Shown: positions 49,169-64,000, counted from the stretch's first letter. The stretch is 64,000 bases of DNA from Citrus sinensis (GCF_022201045.2 NC_068556.1:1776001-1840000), one strand, 5' to 3'. Program-made: numbers and translations. Notes: generated by a model not told the origin, from the letters alone.

Positions 49169-52059
49169 ATGAAATTTTGGAAGAGCTTAAGCATATTGAT
49201 CGAAGAGACGTTACCTGAATGGAGAGACAAGTTCTTGTCCTACAAGGATTTGAAGAAGCAGTTGAAATTGATCTACCCCGAGAAGCAGCAGCAGCAGCTT
49301 AATTGCGACGGTGGTATCAATAAACGCCTTAGAATCGAGGGCCCGGAGGAAACGGACGGCGGGGATTGCGCCAGTAGTAAGGAGGATAATGAGGAGGCGA
49401 AGCAGGTGAATGATTTTGTGAAGCTGTTGGAGGATGAGATTGATAAGTTTAATGCGTTTTTTCTTGAAAAAGAAGAGGAATATGTTATCAAATGGAAGGT
49501 ATATTATTTATCTTCTTTTTTTTTATAAAAATTAAAATTTTTTGAGGAATTGCGGAATAAAAATTAACTCTTAGTATATATTGATCTTGAATTATGGCTA
49601 GAGGATTATTGAATTGAGCATGTTGCCTTTAAGTCCTATTTATATTCACTGATCCATGCATCTGATCTGGGTTTTCTTTTGTCTCGCATGAGCTGATGAC
49701 TAGATCGTGGTTATTATTCTTGTTGTCACATGATTCATGCAATTTTAGTGTGTAGAAGTGAAATTGGACGGAATTAGATACCAACATCTCTTTTAACTAA
49801 ATTTAGGGCTACAGAGTTTTCATTGCTTGTTGTTAGGGGTGTTCAGATTCCAATCCAATCTGCCCAAGATTAAATTGGATTGAAATTTTTTAAAATCCAT
49901 AGTCAGTAGATTGGATATGGATTTGTTTTTAAAAATTGGTGTATACGAAAAAAAAATTAATTTAAACATTTTTAAAATTTATAAATGGTACTAGAAGTAA
50001 ATACGTATGTTCAAATTTAGTTGGAGGTGGACATTAATGACAATCATCCAAGCTTTCAAGTTTCAATTCTAAAATTTTAGTTAATTTTCAGGTACTGGTC
50101 TAAAAACATCAGCATTTTTTCTTTTTGGAGTGTTAAAGTTTGAAACTCTGAAAAACATCTATAGACGAAAGAGTGGTTTTTTTGGATTGGTCGTTTTGTG
50201 TCACCATTTCTCACCTATCGTACACGGAAGCTAAAGCCACATGCTCTAGTTTTTTCATAGCATTATTTAAGAAGGAATACGGAGTGAGGCTGAAATGGTT
50301 ATACAGCTCCAAATTCTTTTTGTTTTCAAACGTATGTTGATTAAGTTAATAGTTCCTGGGTGACGGCATAAACACCCTATTAACATAGCATTCCTAAACA
50401 CACATTTAAACTTTTACTTTAGTTAGATCTTGTTTAAATTTGAATTTGATTGGTAGTAAAATTATTTTAAGATTAAAATTTTTTATTCAATTATTTTGTG
50501 GATTGGATAGAAAGAAAATTTTTTAATCCACATAGAATCCACAAAATGGTGGATTGCATGTAGATTGTGTCAATTTTGCATCCAATCTATAGATGTATTT
50601 ATTCAGTGGATTAATTATACCAATCTGTGGATTGGATTGAAAATTTATAATCTGGTCTGTGAACACCCCTACTTGTTTTAACCTATATGGATATGGATTG
50701 TTACTTTTGCAGTTCTTAACTTATATGTGGAGTGTAAATATGGTTGTGGGTTACATCTTTTTTTGTGCCTGTGTTTGGTTGGTTGAAATGCAGGAGTTGC
50801 AAGATAGGGTAGCAAAGTCCAAGGATTCAAATGAAGAGTTGATGAAAGTAGGGAGGGAGATAGTTGATTTTCATGGGGAGATGGTTTTATTAGAGAATTA
50901 CAGCGCTCTTAACTACACAGGTATATTTCTTTCTCTTGGAATTGACTTAGTTTTAAATCTATCAAAATCGGAATTCTGGTTGCCGGTGTTTTATGGTACT
51001 CATGGCATCTTCGTCTGTCATATAAATGGAGTGTGTGAGTATCATTTGCCATTTGAATGTGCATGGATCCTCATACAAATGATTTATTGTTTCAATAGCT
51101 TTGTGTATGCATCTTCTCTTGTGAATAAGGTTTTAAAAAGTCCATACTTAGTAAGAAACTTCATCTGGTGACATGTAAATGAATATCTCTTTCTCTCTCT
51201 TTTCCTTTTTCCCCTAATTAAATGAATTATATGTTGAGAAATATGTCTGTATTTTACATCCATTTCTGGACACTCTTGGTAATCCAAATAAGTAGTTGCA
51301 CCGAGCCCCAAATGGTTCTGAAAGTGCATCATTGTGGTTCGGTGGCTTTCATTGAGTCAGAAAAGGAAAGGCAGGGTGGGGCACACGAGCGGAAAATGTA
51401 TTCTTGATGGTTGTAGAAAAAGATTCTGTATGGCTTGAGCCTTTTATGATGATAGATGGACAATGGATTCTTGAAGTGAGTTGGAGGAGTGTGTGTATAT
51501 TACTAGTGCAGGAATATTGGCTGCATACTTGAGATTCAGGACTAGTTGTAACCAACATGATGTTCGGAGAGAATGAAAAATTCCTCTTTTTTGATACTCA
51601 TTTGTTATGTATGCAGGACTAGTGAAGATATTAAAGAAATATGACAAGCGAACTGGTGCTCTTATTCGCTTGCCCTTCATCAAAAAGGTATTGCAACAAC
51701 CATTCTATACTACTGATGTGCTCAACAAGCTTGTGAAGGAGTGCGAGGTAAGGCTTGATCAACTGTTTTCCATGGATGAACCATCAGCCTCGTCTGAAGG
51801 AACTGAATTACAAGGAGGCCCTGACTTCAAAGCTTCTACTGAGAGTAAAGGGAGGCCTCTCCCAGGTTCCAAAGAGCTTGCAGAGATTGAGCACATGGAA
51901 AATATGTACGTGAAGCTAACACTGTCTGCACTGCGTGTCTTGAAGGAGATCCGATCTGGAAGCTCAACAGTAAGCATGTTTTCATTGCCTCCTTTGCAAA
52001 GTACTGCTGTGGAATATGACTGGAAGAAAGTTCCTGTCTTGGAACAAGCAGCCAAATAG
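49169..52059 (+). CDS. SPX1: SPX-domain phosphate sensor, SPX1-like (3 exons)
   Basis: Exons 49169-49498, 50794-50920 and 51617-52059 (GT-AG introns) join to 900 nt, 299 aa. The SPX domain covers about residues 1-165: an N-terminal helix ending ETLPEWRDKFLSYK, then FVKLLEDEIDKFN, FFLEKEEEY, and the basic helices LVKILKKYDKRTG and LPFIKKVLQQPF that bind inositol pyrophosphates in this family. The tail has the conserved LRVLKEIRSGSSTVSMFSLP of SPX1/SPX2 and no further domain, so it is a stand-alone SPX, not EXS, MFS or RING. In known plants such proteins, when phosphate is ample, bind PHR1 and keep it off P1BS sites. Oddities: residue 4 is Trp where Gly is usual (MKFWK for MKFGK), and intron 1 carries a transposon. 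Confidence 0.96.
49834..50671. mobile_element. Non-autonomous hAT-like element inside SPX intron 1 (838 bp)
   Basis: The ends TAGGGGTGTTCA and inverted TGAACACCCCTA are perfect 11-base repeats (TAGGGGTGTTC). The flanking octamers CTTGTTGT (49826-49833) and CTTGTTTT (50672-50679) match at seven of eight bases. Subterminal ATTGGATTG/CCAATCC repeats occur at both ends. No coding capacity. It lies wholly within the intron and does not touch the splice sites. Confidence 0.88.
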
Positions 52060-52462
52060 TTTTGTGACTTCATCTCTTCATCCACCTTTTTGCCTCGACT
52101 CTTTTTATCTCTAGAACACTAACCAATGATAGATACCTACACGGTTGTTGTATGTTTAAATCCTATTGCTGCTCGATGTGTGGTGGGCCTGGTGGCCATT
52201 CTTGTAGAAATTTTTAATTACTAGAAGAATGTGGGTTAGCTCTAATATGTAAGTTGATGAATTTGGCGGCTGAGTGTTAGTATATTCGGTTGCATTTCAT
52301 GATGTGGACTGGTTTAGCTTCACTTATTATTATTATTTTTAACTTTTAGTGCTGCATCTCTATCGCGTTTGCTAGTGGTGCCCCATCCGGACGTGTTGGC
52401 CAATTTGTCCAAGATATTAATTAATATTTTATTATATCTTTTATCCACTGTACCCTTAGTAA

Positions 52463-52535
52463 GCGCCTGTAGCTCAGTGGATAGAGCGTCTGTTTCCTAA
52501 GCAGAAAGTCGTAGGTTCGACCCCTACCTGGCGCG
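52463..52535 (+). tRNA. tRNA-Arg, anticodon CCT
   Basis: The 73-base sequence folds as a complete cloverleaf: acceptor GCGCCTG/CTGGCGC (one U-U mismatch at pair 6-67), D stem GCTC/GAGC, anticodon stem TCTGT/GCAGA with loop TTCCTAA, T stem GTAGG/CCTAC with loop TTCGACC, discriminator G. The anticodon CCT reads the arginine codon AGG. Internal A and B boxes (TAGCTCAGTGG, GGTTCGACCCC) are intact. There is no intron, and TTTT directly after the gene is a Pol III stop. CCA is not encoded, as usual in plants. Confidence 0.97.
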
Positions 52536-52539
52536 TTTT
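52536..52539 (+). terminator. Pol III terminator of tRNA-Arg
   Basis: A run of four T residues immediately follows the discriminator base. Confidence 0.8.
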
Positions 52540-52609
52540 AATTTTGCATCCAGGTCCCTGCATTTTAGGGTCTAGAGACCCATTTGATTAGGACAAACTT
52601 GTCCTCCCT

Positions 52610-53564
52610 GAGGCTAAGTTTGGAAGACAAGATTGAATTAGATTAACTTTTAGAATTAGATTGGATTAAATTATATTGGATTACACCGGATTAAATATAG
52701 TATTGTCTTTTGTTTGGTACATGTCGGATATGATTATAATAGTGTTATCCTATGTTTGGCATTTTACAGGACTGGATAATAAAAATAATAATAATTAATA
52801 GGAAAATTAAGTGAAATGCCATATGCTTAAAATTAGGCAAATGCCATGTCTTCATAATTCAGTTAATTAAAATAAATTGAAGAGAATAAAGTAACACACA
52901 ATTTATAATAATAAGGTCCAAATGAAACAAAATTGTTATGAGTGAGAAAAATAATAAAAACCCACCAACATCTAAACAATATATATTGGCAATGCAAAAA
53001 TTAAAGGAATATTACTGTAAGTTTGGAAAAAGTAAGCAAAATAATTAAGATTTAAGTAGGGAAAGCATATAGATTCACTTACTAATTGAAGGAAAAATGT
53101 GAGTTTTCAATTCATGCAACCAAGCCAACAACAAAAGAAAAAGGGAAAAAAAGTCAAGTTTAAGATCCTTACTTGAAGCCCCAATTTAATTAGAAGATAA
53201 GAATCGATTTAAATAATATTTTGAGTACCTTTGATTGTTGCTCAGATCATCTAGAACAATTTTTGGAGAATCAAGATTTGTTGAGGAAGGAAGATGTGGG
53301 TGCTCTGCATTTGTTTGAGAGTAATTGTAATTGGGTTTGCTTTCGGCTTGATGAAAGAGAAGAGAGGATTATAGATTCACTAAATTTTTTTATCCAAGAT
53401 AAACCCACCTAAAAAAGGGGATTGATAATCCCAAGATTATGGGATAAAAAATTGGGTTTATTTTTTAATCTTTACAGCCAAACATGGCTATGGATGGGAT
53501 TAATATTTTTAATCCTAAAAATTAATCTTATCCTACCTTTATCCCAGCAGCCAAACATAGCCTC
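52610..53564. mobile_element. Candidate PIF/Harbinger-type non-autonomous element, ~955 bp
   Basis: The left end GAGGCTAAGTTTGG and the inverted right end GAGGCTATGTTTGG differ at one position. Subterminal ATTGGATTA-type and GGGATTAAT-type motifs follow. GGC..GTTTGG ends are common on plant Harbinger-like MITEs. No clear 3-bp target duplication and no transposase; the small frame at 53221-53412 is unrecognised. Confidence 0.5.
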
Positions 53565-53682
53565 GAATGCCTAAAAGTCGGGATTTGGGGACCTATATGT
53601 ATGTAACTCCGTTGCTGTTACTATTTTTGTTAACATTATTATTATTTTTTATTATATGAAATTATTGCTCAAATTAATTTAA

Positions 53683-53757
53683 ATGAAGGATGGGAGTTTG
53701 AACCATTACCTTCACACTTGTGAGGGAGTGACTCTAACCACTCGGATAAGGACGAGT
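53683..53757 (-). repeat. tRNA-like (SINE-head-like) segment
   Basis: On the minus strand the A-box-like TCCGAGTGGTTAGAG and B-box-like GGTTCAAACTCCC stand at tRNA spacing, without a full cloverleaf. Probably a SINE head or tRNA relic. Confidence 0.45.
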
Positions 53758-54065
53758 GGATTGTTAACATTGTTATTAGTTCGTCTACTATCGACTAACT
53801 TTTCTTAACATTGTTATTATTTTTCTAGTTCATCAACTATCGACTAACTGCCCCTTCAATTAAGCATCAACCTTTCACCAAGTCTGGCAACCAAACACCA
53901 AAGAACACACACCACTTTTTGGTGCTTCTGATTTTATACTTCTTCAAACATGCCACTCTTGAAAAATCCAACACAATTTACATGAACCACCTATGACCTA
54001 ACATTCACAACTTTTTACTTTACATTAAAGGAACTGATTCTTTAGTAACATAATCGATGAACCAG

Positions 54066-54072
54066 TATATAA
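54066..54072 (+). promoter_or_regulatory. TATA box of the carboxylesterase gene
   Basis: TATATAA lies 90 bp upstream of the ATG at 54156, typical plant core-promoter spacing with a short leader. Confidence 0.6.
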
Positions 54073-54155
54073 CCCATCATGCTCTTCAAACTTTTATATG
54101 AAACTTACAAAGCCTCCCACACACACACAAAACACACAAACCAAAGAACAAAGAT

Positions 54156-55091
54156 ATGTCCATAGTGGCAGAAGCACCAGGCTTCCTCCAAGTCTTTGCT
54201 GATGGTTCTGTAAAACGCTTTGTTCCTGAAATAGTCCATCCCTCAAGTGAATCATTAAATGGGTACAAGTTCAAGGATGTGAACATTGACCCATCAAAGC
54301 CGATAACTGGTAGAATATTCCTTCCTGATACTCCTCCCTTGGCAACCTCTATCTACCTGCCTGTTCTGGTTTACTTTCATGGTGGTGGTTTTTGCATTGG
54401 CTCAACTACATGGCTTGGCTACCATCATTTCCTTGGAGACTTCTCTGTTGGATCCCAATGCATTGTCATTTCTGTTGATTATCGCTTGGCACCGGAGAAT
54501 CGCCTCCCCATTGCTTATGATGATTGTTACTTTTCACTTGAATGGTTATGCTACCAAGTAAAATGCGATCCATGGCTTGCTCAAGCTGATCTTCATCGCG
54601 TGTTCCTCTCTGGTGATAGTGCTGGAGGGAACATTGCACATCAAGTTGGTATAAGAGCATTGAGGAGCAAAGCACTTGATGTTAAAATCAAAGGGCTGTT
54701 GCTAATACATCCTTATTTTGGCAGTGAAAAGAGATCTCAAAATGAGATGGCTGATGGGGCTTCAAAGGACGTGGCAATGAATGATATGTTCTGGAGATTA
54801 AGTATACCAGTGGGGTCAAACCGTGATTATTTTGGATGTAACTTTGAGACACAAGTTATTTCTAAGAAAGAATGGAGTCTGTTTCCAGCAGTAGTAGTTT
54901 ATGTGGCTGGCTTGGATTTCTTGAAGGAAAGGGGTATCATGTATGCAGAGTTTTTGCAGGATAAAGGGGTGAAAGAGGTGAGACTTGTGGAAGCCATGGG
55001 TGAATCGCACGTGTATCATGTGTTTTACCCTGAATCTCAAGCAACTCGTTTGCTGCAACAACAGATGGCCGAGTTTATGAAGAGCTATTAG
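54156..55091 (+). CDS. Plant carboxylesterase (CXE family, alpha/beta hydrolase fold 3)
   Basis: One intronless frame of 311 aa, the usual length for plant CXE enzymes. The oxyanion-hole motif HGGG is at 75-78. DYRLAPE follows, then the nucleophile motif GDSAGG with Ser155. The acid is Asp254 (AGLDFLKERG) and the base is His285 (or His288) in GESHVYHVF. All triad residues are present. The gibberellin receptor GID1 of the same fold lacks the catalytic His, so this should be an active hydrolase. No signal peptide is evident; the enzyme is probably cytosolic. Family members hydrolyse short acyl esters, or act as 2-hydroxyisoflavanone dehydratases; the substrate cannot be read from sequence. Closest style is the CXE17/HSR203J-like group (inferred). 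Confidence 0.93.
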   Translation: MSIVAEAPGFLQVFADGSVKRFVPEIVHPSSESLNGYKFKDVNIDPSKPITGRIFLPDTPPLATSIYLPVLVYFHGGGFCIGSTTWLGYHHFLGDFSVGSQCIVISVDYRLAPENRLPIAYDDCYFSLEWLCYQVKCDPWLAQADLHRVFLSGDSAGGNIAHQVGIRALRSKALDVKIKGLLLIHPYFGSEKRSQNEMADGASKDVAMNDMFWRLSIPVGSNRDYFGCNFETQVISKKEWSLFPAVVVYVAGLDFLKERGIMYAEFLQDKGVKEVRLVEAMGESHVYHVFYPESQATRLLQQQMAEFMKSY

Positions 55092-55691
55092 CATTTTAGA
55101 TGGTTGCTAGTTGCTGCCAAACATGTTAATGCAACCAGCATGTGAACAAATCACATAAATTAAATGATATTCTGGTGTTATTGTGAGTGGATTAACCTAA
55201 ACACTCTGTCATCAGTGGAGTAACTATATGAAGATGCTAACTTCTCTATCCTCAAATGAAATTACCATAAGAAAATTTTCAATTTCAAATAATATTATAA
55301 AAAATTCTTTCATAGCCTTCTTTTGAGGGCTGAAAATGACAAGAGAGGCATGAAGAGTTGCAACACAATCACTTTTTGAGGCCATGCTTCAACGTAGAAT
55401 GTTGAATGACATAAGACACAACATGCTTTGGCACAGAACTTAAGAGCTGTAATTCAAAAGCAAATACGATAAATTACCTTCATACGCATTGATGATCTTT
55501 GATCTTATACGGAAACTATACAAAGTAAAATACCTATATAGAATCAATCCTGCTTAACATTTACACAGTAGTTATACTAACTGTTAGTATATATCGCAAG
55601 TAAAAACACAGCAACGCACATAACATACAGAGATCTCCCTTTGAGGTGCATAATTTGATACTCCCCATGAAAATCTAGCAGCACAAGCACT
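55092..55691. other. Convergent 3' flanks of carboxylesterase and BSD2
   Basis: The two genes converge here. The 600 bp should contain both 3'-UTRs. I see no other exon. Confidence 0.55.
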
Positions 55692-56530
55692 TCACTCATC
55701 TTGTGTACTCATAAAACCACCAACAAAGCCAGCTCCATTGCAGTTCCCGCATAACATATCCCTTTTGCCTCTGCAAGAAAACATTATGTTCTAAATCACA
55801 CGTGTCACTCAAACATAAACACAACTACTGTGGGGCTGGTACTGAATTAAAGAAAAATGTTGAGATGATTGCCCGCAAAGCCAACACGAATCACCAGCTT
55901 TAAACTGTCCGCCGAAGAAATCAACAGCATTCACTCCACTGCCTTTGCATTGTGAGCATAGGACAGCACCTGTTATTAATGCAAATCTACAAATCAGCAG
56001 CATACTCTTAATTCCATTCATTTTCGGAAAGGAATTTGCAAACAAACTCACCATTTCCATCACAATCAGCACAGACAACACTGTTACGCTTTGTGTTTCC
56101 ATTATTTGCTGCAGCCTATCACCGAGCAATGCAATGAACTAAAACTTGTTATAGACATCAAAATGGCAATTACCCATCTAATATTTTAATTAAAGATACT
56201 ACAAAAAGCATTGGATAGGTAGTAAAACTCATAATTAATATAAGAAAGATGTTAGAACTCAGCACAGCAAATGAAGTGATGAAATCTAACCTTTACTCTA
56301 ATTGAATGAAGTCTATTCACTTTAGTAGTTTTTGGTGTATCATTGATCAAATGATCCTTAGAGTCGCTAGAACTATCCACATGTGCCCCTGTGCATCAGA
56401 ATAAGTTAAGATTGGATTGAGCACTTTTTAGCTGTAACTAACTCGAAGTTAGAGATAGAAAAAACAAATTACTTGGTTTTAATGTTTCTGCAAAAGGAAG
56501 CATAGCTGCTGAACATGAAGCAGAAGCCAT
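55692..56530 (-). CDS. BSD2: BSD2-type DnaJ-like zinc-finger protein, chloroplast (5 exons)
   Basis: Exons 56473-56530, 56291-56388, 56052-56115, 55873-55969 and 55692-55770 join to 396 nt, 131 aa (Arabidopsis BSD2 is about 136 aa). A Ser/Ala-rich N-terminus (MASASCSAAMLPF) looks like a chloroplast transit peptide. The mature part has four Cys pairs: CADCDGNG (from 67), CSQCKGSG (78), CWLCGG (102) and CGNCNGAG (113), then GFVGGFMST, the BSD2 signature. BSD2 is a stromal chaperone that stabilises folded Rubisco large subunit during holoenzyme assembly. Intron 4 needs a GC donor (GG/GCAATC at 55872) to give this canonical spacing. An alternative GT donor at 55842 is also in frame and would add 10 residues after CWLCG. 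It is divergent from UAP56. Confidence 0.88.
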
Positions 56531-57600
56531 CACTAAACAGATTGATCAAAAGTTGTTTAGTTCTGTAATGGGTGGCAATGGCAACAACAGGATTAGGTTT
56601 GCATGAGAAAATGCTGTGCTTTGCAATATGGATGCAGTTGAAGCCCAGTACCAGTGTTTACAGGCCCAAACCATTTTTCAGCTGTAATTCATTGTTTTAT
56701 GAAGTTATTTCTTCAAATAATATTTTACATATTTGAAAAAAAAAAAGAGTAGTATAAGGTGATATACATAAGGGTGTATCTATTTGTATTTTAAAAGTTA
56801 CTAAGAGCACTCTTATTTTAATAATATTATTTATTATCAAGGACAATTCATTATAAGTAAATATAACATAATTATTTTGAACCCATCTTGCACACTCGTT
56901 CAGCATACAAGTCTCCTATTTAAACCCTAAAATATTTATTTCTAATATCTTAACAATCATAGGTTGAGCAAACATTTATAAGGGATCAAATCAATAGTGT
57001 GATAGATTTTAACTACAACACTTTTAATTTTATTATTAATATTTTAAGTAGCTCATATGTTCAGGTCGTGAACATTGTCCTCCAAGTTTCAATAGCAGAT
57101 GCATTCTTTACAAGTTTCTTTTATTTTCTTTTCCATGAGAATTTCATGCAGTATTGGCGTTACATTTATGCTGTGATTTATTTATTTTCGTTTTTTTTTT
57201 CAAGAATGCGTGTACTAATGGATTGGGGGCATCTATCTACTCCGACAATGTGTGCTCTTGTTATTTTAGTTATTTTAGTTCCAATGTTATGTGTTATTTA
57301 TATATTAAATAATAGATTTTATAACTTATAAAATCTATTATTTAAATATTGGGAGGCTGCTTGGAAAATAGAGAGGAGAAGTTTATTGGGCTACTTTGTT
57401 TGGTCCAAAACCAAACCAGCAGCAAGCCCACTTCAATGCTGCAATAATGAGCAAACATCAGGGGCAATTTCGGCAACACGTTAAATGAATTATCTTTTAT
57501 ATAAGATGCCCCAATCCTGTAACCCTAACAATCTCTCTCTTTCTGCGAATTCTCTCCACTTTCAAATCTTTTTCTCCTTTTATTTTGGCTAATTATTTTC
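56531..57600. promoter_or_regulatory. Shared divergent upstream region of BSD2 and UAP56
   Basis: About 1.1 kb separates the two divergent genes. Site II-type motifs (TGGGCC/TGGGCT) occur near the BSD2 side (complement of AGGCCCAAA at about 56662) and near the UAP56 side (TGGGCT at about 57388, and its complement at about 57426). The AT-rich middle includes a 110-codon open stretch at 56999-57331 that matches nothing I know and reads like hydrophobic low-complexity sequence. Confidence 0.5.
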
Positions 57601-57620
57601 ATTTGCAGCACTCTCTCGCC

Positions 57621-57629
57621 AAACCCTAA
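57621..57629 (+). promoter_or_regulatory. Telo-box in the UAP56 leader
   Basis: AAACCCTAA, followed by CCCTAAAACCCC, sits in the predicted leader just upstream of the leader intron. Telo-boxes together with site II motifs mark growth-related and translation-related plant genes. Confidence 0.65.
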
Positions 57630-57665
57630 CCCTAAAACCCCAACCGTTTATTCGAATACTGGCAG

Positions 57666-57822
57666 GTAACGCTTCAAATTTTCAAAATCCCTGTTCTTTC
57701 TATCTCTACTTACGCATTAAAACCCCAATTTTGAAGGTTTATTTGGTAATTTGTCTGAATCGATGCTCAAAACCCTAGTTCGTTGAAGATCTAATCTAAT
57801 CCTTTGACTTCGTGTTGTGTAG
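57666..57822 (+). other. Predicted 5'-UTR intron of UAP56
   Basis: Donor GGCAG/GTAACG at 57666 and acceptor TTGTGTAG ending at 57822 leave the ATG two bases into the next exon. Prediction from splice consensus. Confidence 0.6.
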
Positions 57823-57824
57823 GA

Positions 57825-62547
<4,723 letters not shown>

Positions 62548-63445
62548 TGGAGATCTGTTCTCTGATGTGGAAAATTTGAGGCGCATGTGGAAGCAGGGTG
62601 CTGAAGGCCCTTTATGTATTTGTTTCTTTAGATGAAGTCCAATGGCTTTCATATATGTTGCCTTGGAGATTTGTCAGATGGATCCCTCTATTTTGTGGTT
62701 TTACGCTGCCTTTTCTTGTTTTTGGGATTTGTAGCCTTTTAATACCTTCTGGGTACTGCTGCTATTGGGAATGTTATTCAACTGGTACCTTGGCTTGTAT
62801 TAGAGTTCCTTGTGAGATAATTTTTATTGCACTGTTAATCGATTAGATTCTTAGACACCAACTCTGGTCGCTACATTGTTTTTATTTTTATTTTTTCAAA
62901 ATTGGCTTCTAAGTGCCTAATGTTGTAGCTATTTTAGTACTAAAACATAGTTGTTCATTGGATTGGTAGTTCGTTTTGGACTCTTGGCGGATTGGATTGT
63001 TGCTAATTTTGTGCTGTGGATATTGAGCTACTGTTGGAGAGCAACCGGTATCGCGTGGTCTTAATCTTGCGTTAAGAGCGTCTCATGTGTGGCGGAATAT
63101 ACTAGGATAATAATTTCCGCGTTAAGTCCATTCTTTTTATAATTTATTTCTTGCTCTGACCCTCTGCTCCTGTTTGATTTATTTATCCGATTCCAAAACC
63201 ATTTAGATGAACTGATTGTAGTAAAGCAATCCGGAGAAATTGGTCTTAATGATTTAAATTCATGCCCATGTTTGCAATTATTCGTCTTTGGCTTTGTGTT
63301 GGCTCAAGTTTTTATCGAGGTCATACGTGACCTGTTTGGAATTTTATTGCATCTTACAATGATTTATTTAGATTTTGTATTTTGCAATTCAACCGCTCAT
63401 TTATGTCAGTTTTGTTGGTCATATAGTGAATGAAACATGTTGCAG

Positions 63446-63468
63446 TATATATATATATATATATATAT
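63446..63468. repeat. (TA)n microsatellite
   Basis: About eleven TA units in tandem. Confidence 0.85.
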
Positions 63469-63839
63469 TATTTTAACAATATTGCACCTTGAAGCAAATC
63501 ATTGTATCTATAGATCAGGTGTAAAAATCGAGGAATCAAACGGATTGAACCATATTGGTGTTTCGACCCGAGGAAAAATTGAATGATTTAATTGAATAAA
63601 TAAAAAATTAAATCGAAAATTGAATAACTGGATAATCAAAGATCTGAAAAATTGAACCGAATGGAACCGTACTTATCTCCTACTATAGATTCTGTGGAGC
63701 GTGTAATTTATTGTCTTTCTGTAGGTTTTGCTCTAGTACTCAATCTCCTCCTTTGAGGGGTACCACTCATTATATGTCTTTCCTACTTTACTATTCTTTA
63801 ATTTTATTTTAAATGATACCCTCATCATAGCAGAGATTA

Positions 63840-63842
63840 CCC

Positions 63843-63873
<31 letters not shown>
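63840..63873. repeat. Homopolymer junction C24-A10
   Basis: Twenty-four consecutive C bases are followed directly by ten A bases. Tract length in an assembly is unreliable here. Confidence 0.85.
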
Positions 63874-63875
<2 letters not shown>

Positions 63876-64000
63876 ATTGTTATCGTGAATTTCATAGAAT
63901 ATTATTATCAAAGGCATATAAATTTTTATGGTTTCTAGTATATTCAACTTTTGTGTTTTTCATAAATATTAGATCCTTGATAAATAGTATATTTTTGTCC

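Larger units (their letters stand above)
62548..64000. other. UAP56 3'-UTR and downstream sequence
   Basis: The first few hundred bases are presumably 3'-UTR; no poly(A) site was fixed. No further exon was recognised to the window end. A TA microsatellite lies at 63446-63468 and a poly-C/poly-A tract at 63840-63873. GAACC/AACCGA-rich sequence near 63530-63670 looks like decayed repeat. Confidence 0.5.

Noticed and set aside
51084-51558. Frames within SPX intron 2 on both strands
   Set aside because: Intronic, unrecognised, and not conserved in any family I know.
54156-55091. Gibberellin receptor GID1
   Set aside because: The catalytic Ser, Asp and His are all present; GID1 lacks the His and has a distinct N-terminal lid.
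56999-57331. Plus-strand 110-codon hydrophobic frame between BSD2 and UAP56
   Set aside because: AT-rich, no recognisable homology, no conserved motif; likely chance.

Overview
The window is nuclear DNA of a flowering plant, most likely a eudicot. It is AT-rich, its genes have short exons and GT/GC-AG introns, and the proteins are plant-specific (SHINE-type AP2/ERF, SPX, RDR6, BSD2, plant C2-type phospholipase D). No prokaryotic features are present. I cannot name the species from sequence alone.

Layout. Eight protein or tRNA genes can be reconstructed: (1) an alpha-class phospholipase D on the minus strand (3812-7382, 4 coding exons, 830 aa); (2) a WIN1/SHN1-type AP2/ERF regulator on plus (10191-10908, 2 exons, 202 aa); (3) RDR6 on minus (32956-37328, 2 coding exons, 1197 aa, plus a predicted 5'-UTR exon near 38138); (4) an SPX1-like phosphate sensor on plus (49169-52059, 3 exons, 299 aa) with two P1BS motifs just upstream; (5) tRNA-Arg(CCT) at 52463-52535; (6) an intronless class-I-type carboxylesterase on plus (54156-55091); (7) a chloroplast BSD2-type zinc-finger protein on minus (55692-56530, 5 exons); (8) a UAP56/SUB2 DECD-box RNA helicase on plus (57825-62547, 11 coding exons, 427 aa), transcribed divergently from BSD2.

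The space between genes is largely mobile DNA. There is a young, nearly complete Ty1-copia element (27064-32144, LTRs differing at 1 of 299 positions) whose polyprotein frame has only two in-frame stops. Two solo LTRs have perfect 5-bp target duplications (2485-3078 and 42799-44342). Several non-autonomous hAT-like elements are present, including one of 1403 bp with a perfect 8-bp duplication (23691-25093) and one inside SPX intron 1 (49834-50671). There are also a 192-bp MITE with long inverted repeats, a pair of SINE-like copies and a hAT transposase remnant.

The points most worth a second look are: a degraded internal fragment of RDR6 at 17038-17739, about 15 kb from the intact gene; two GC-AG introns in the adjacent BSD2 and UAP56 genes, the BSD2 one having an in-frame GT donor 30 nt downstream inside the zinc-finger region; and the P1BS pair upstream of SPX1. 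I found no convincing novel multi-gene system. The genes are housekeeping or regulatory plant genes that happen to be neighbours.
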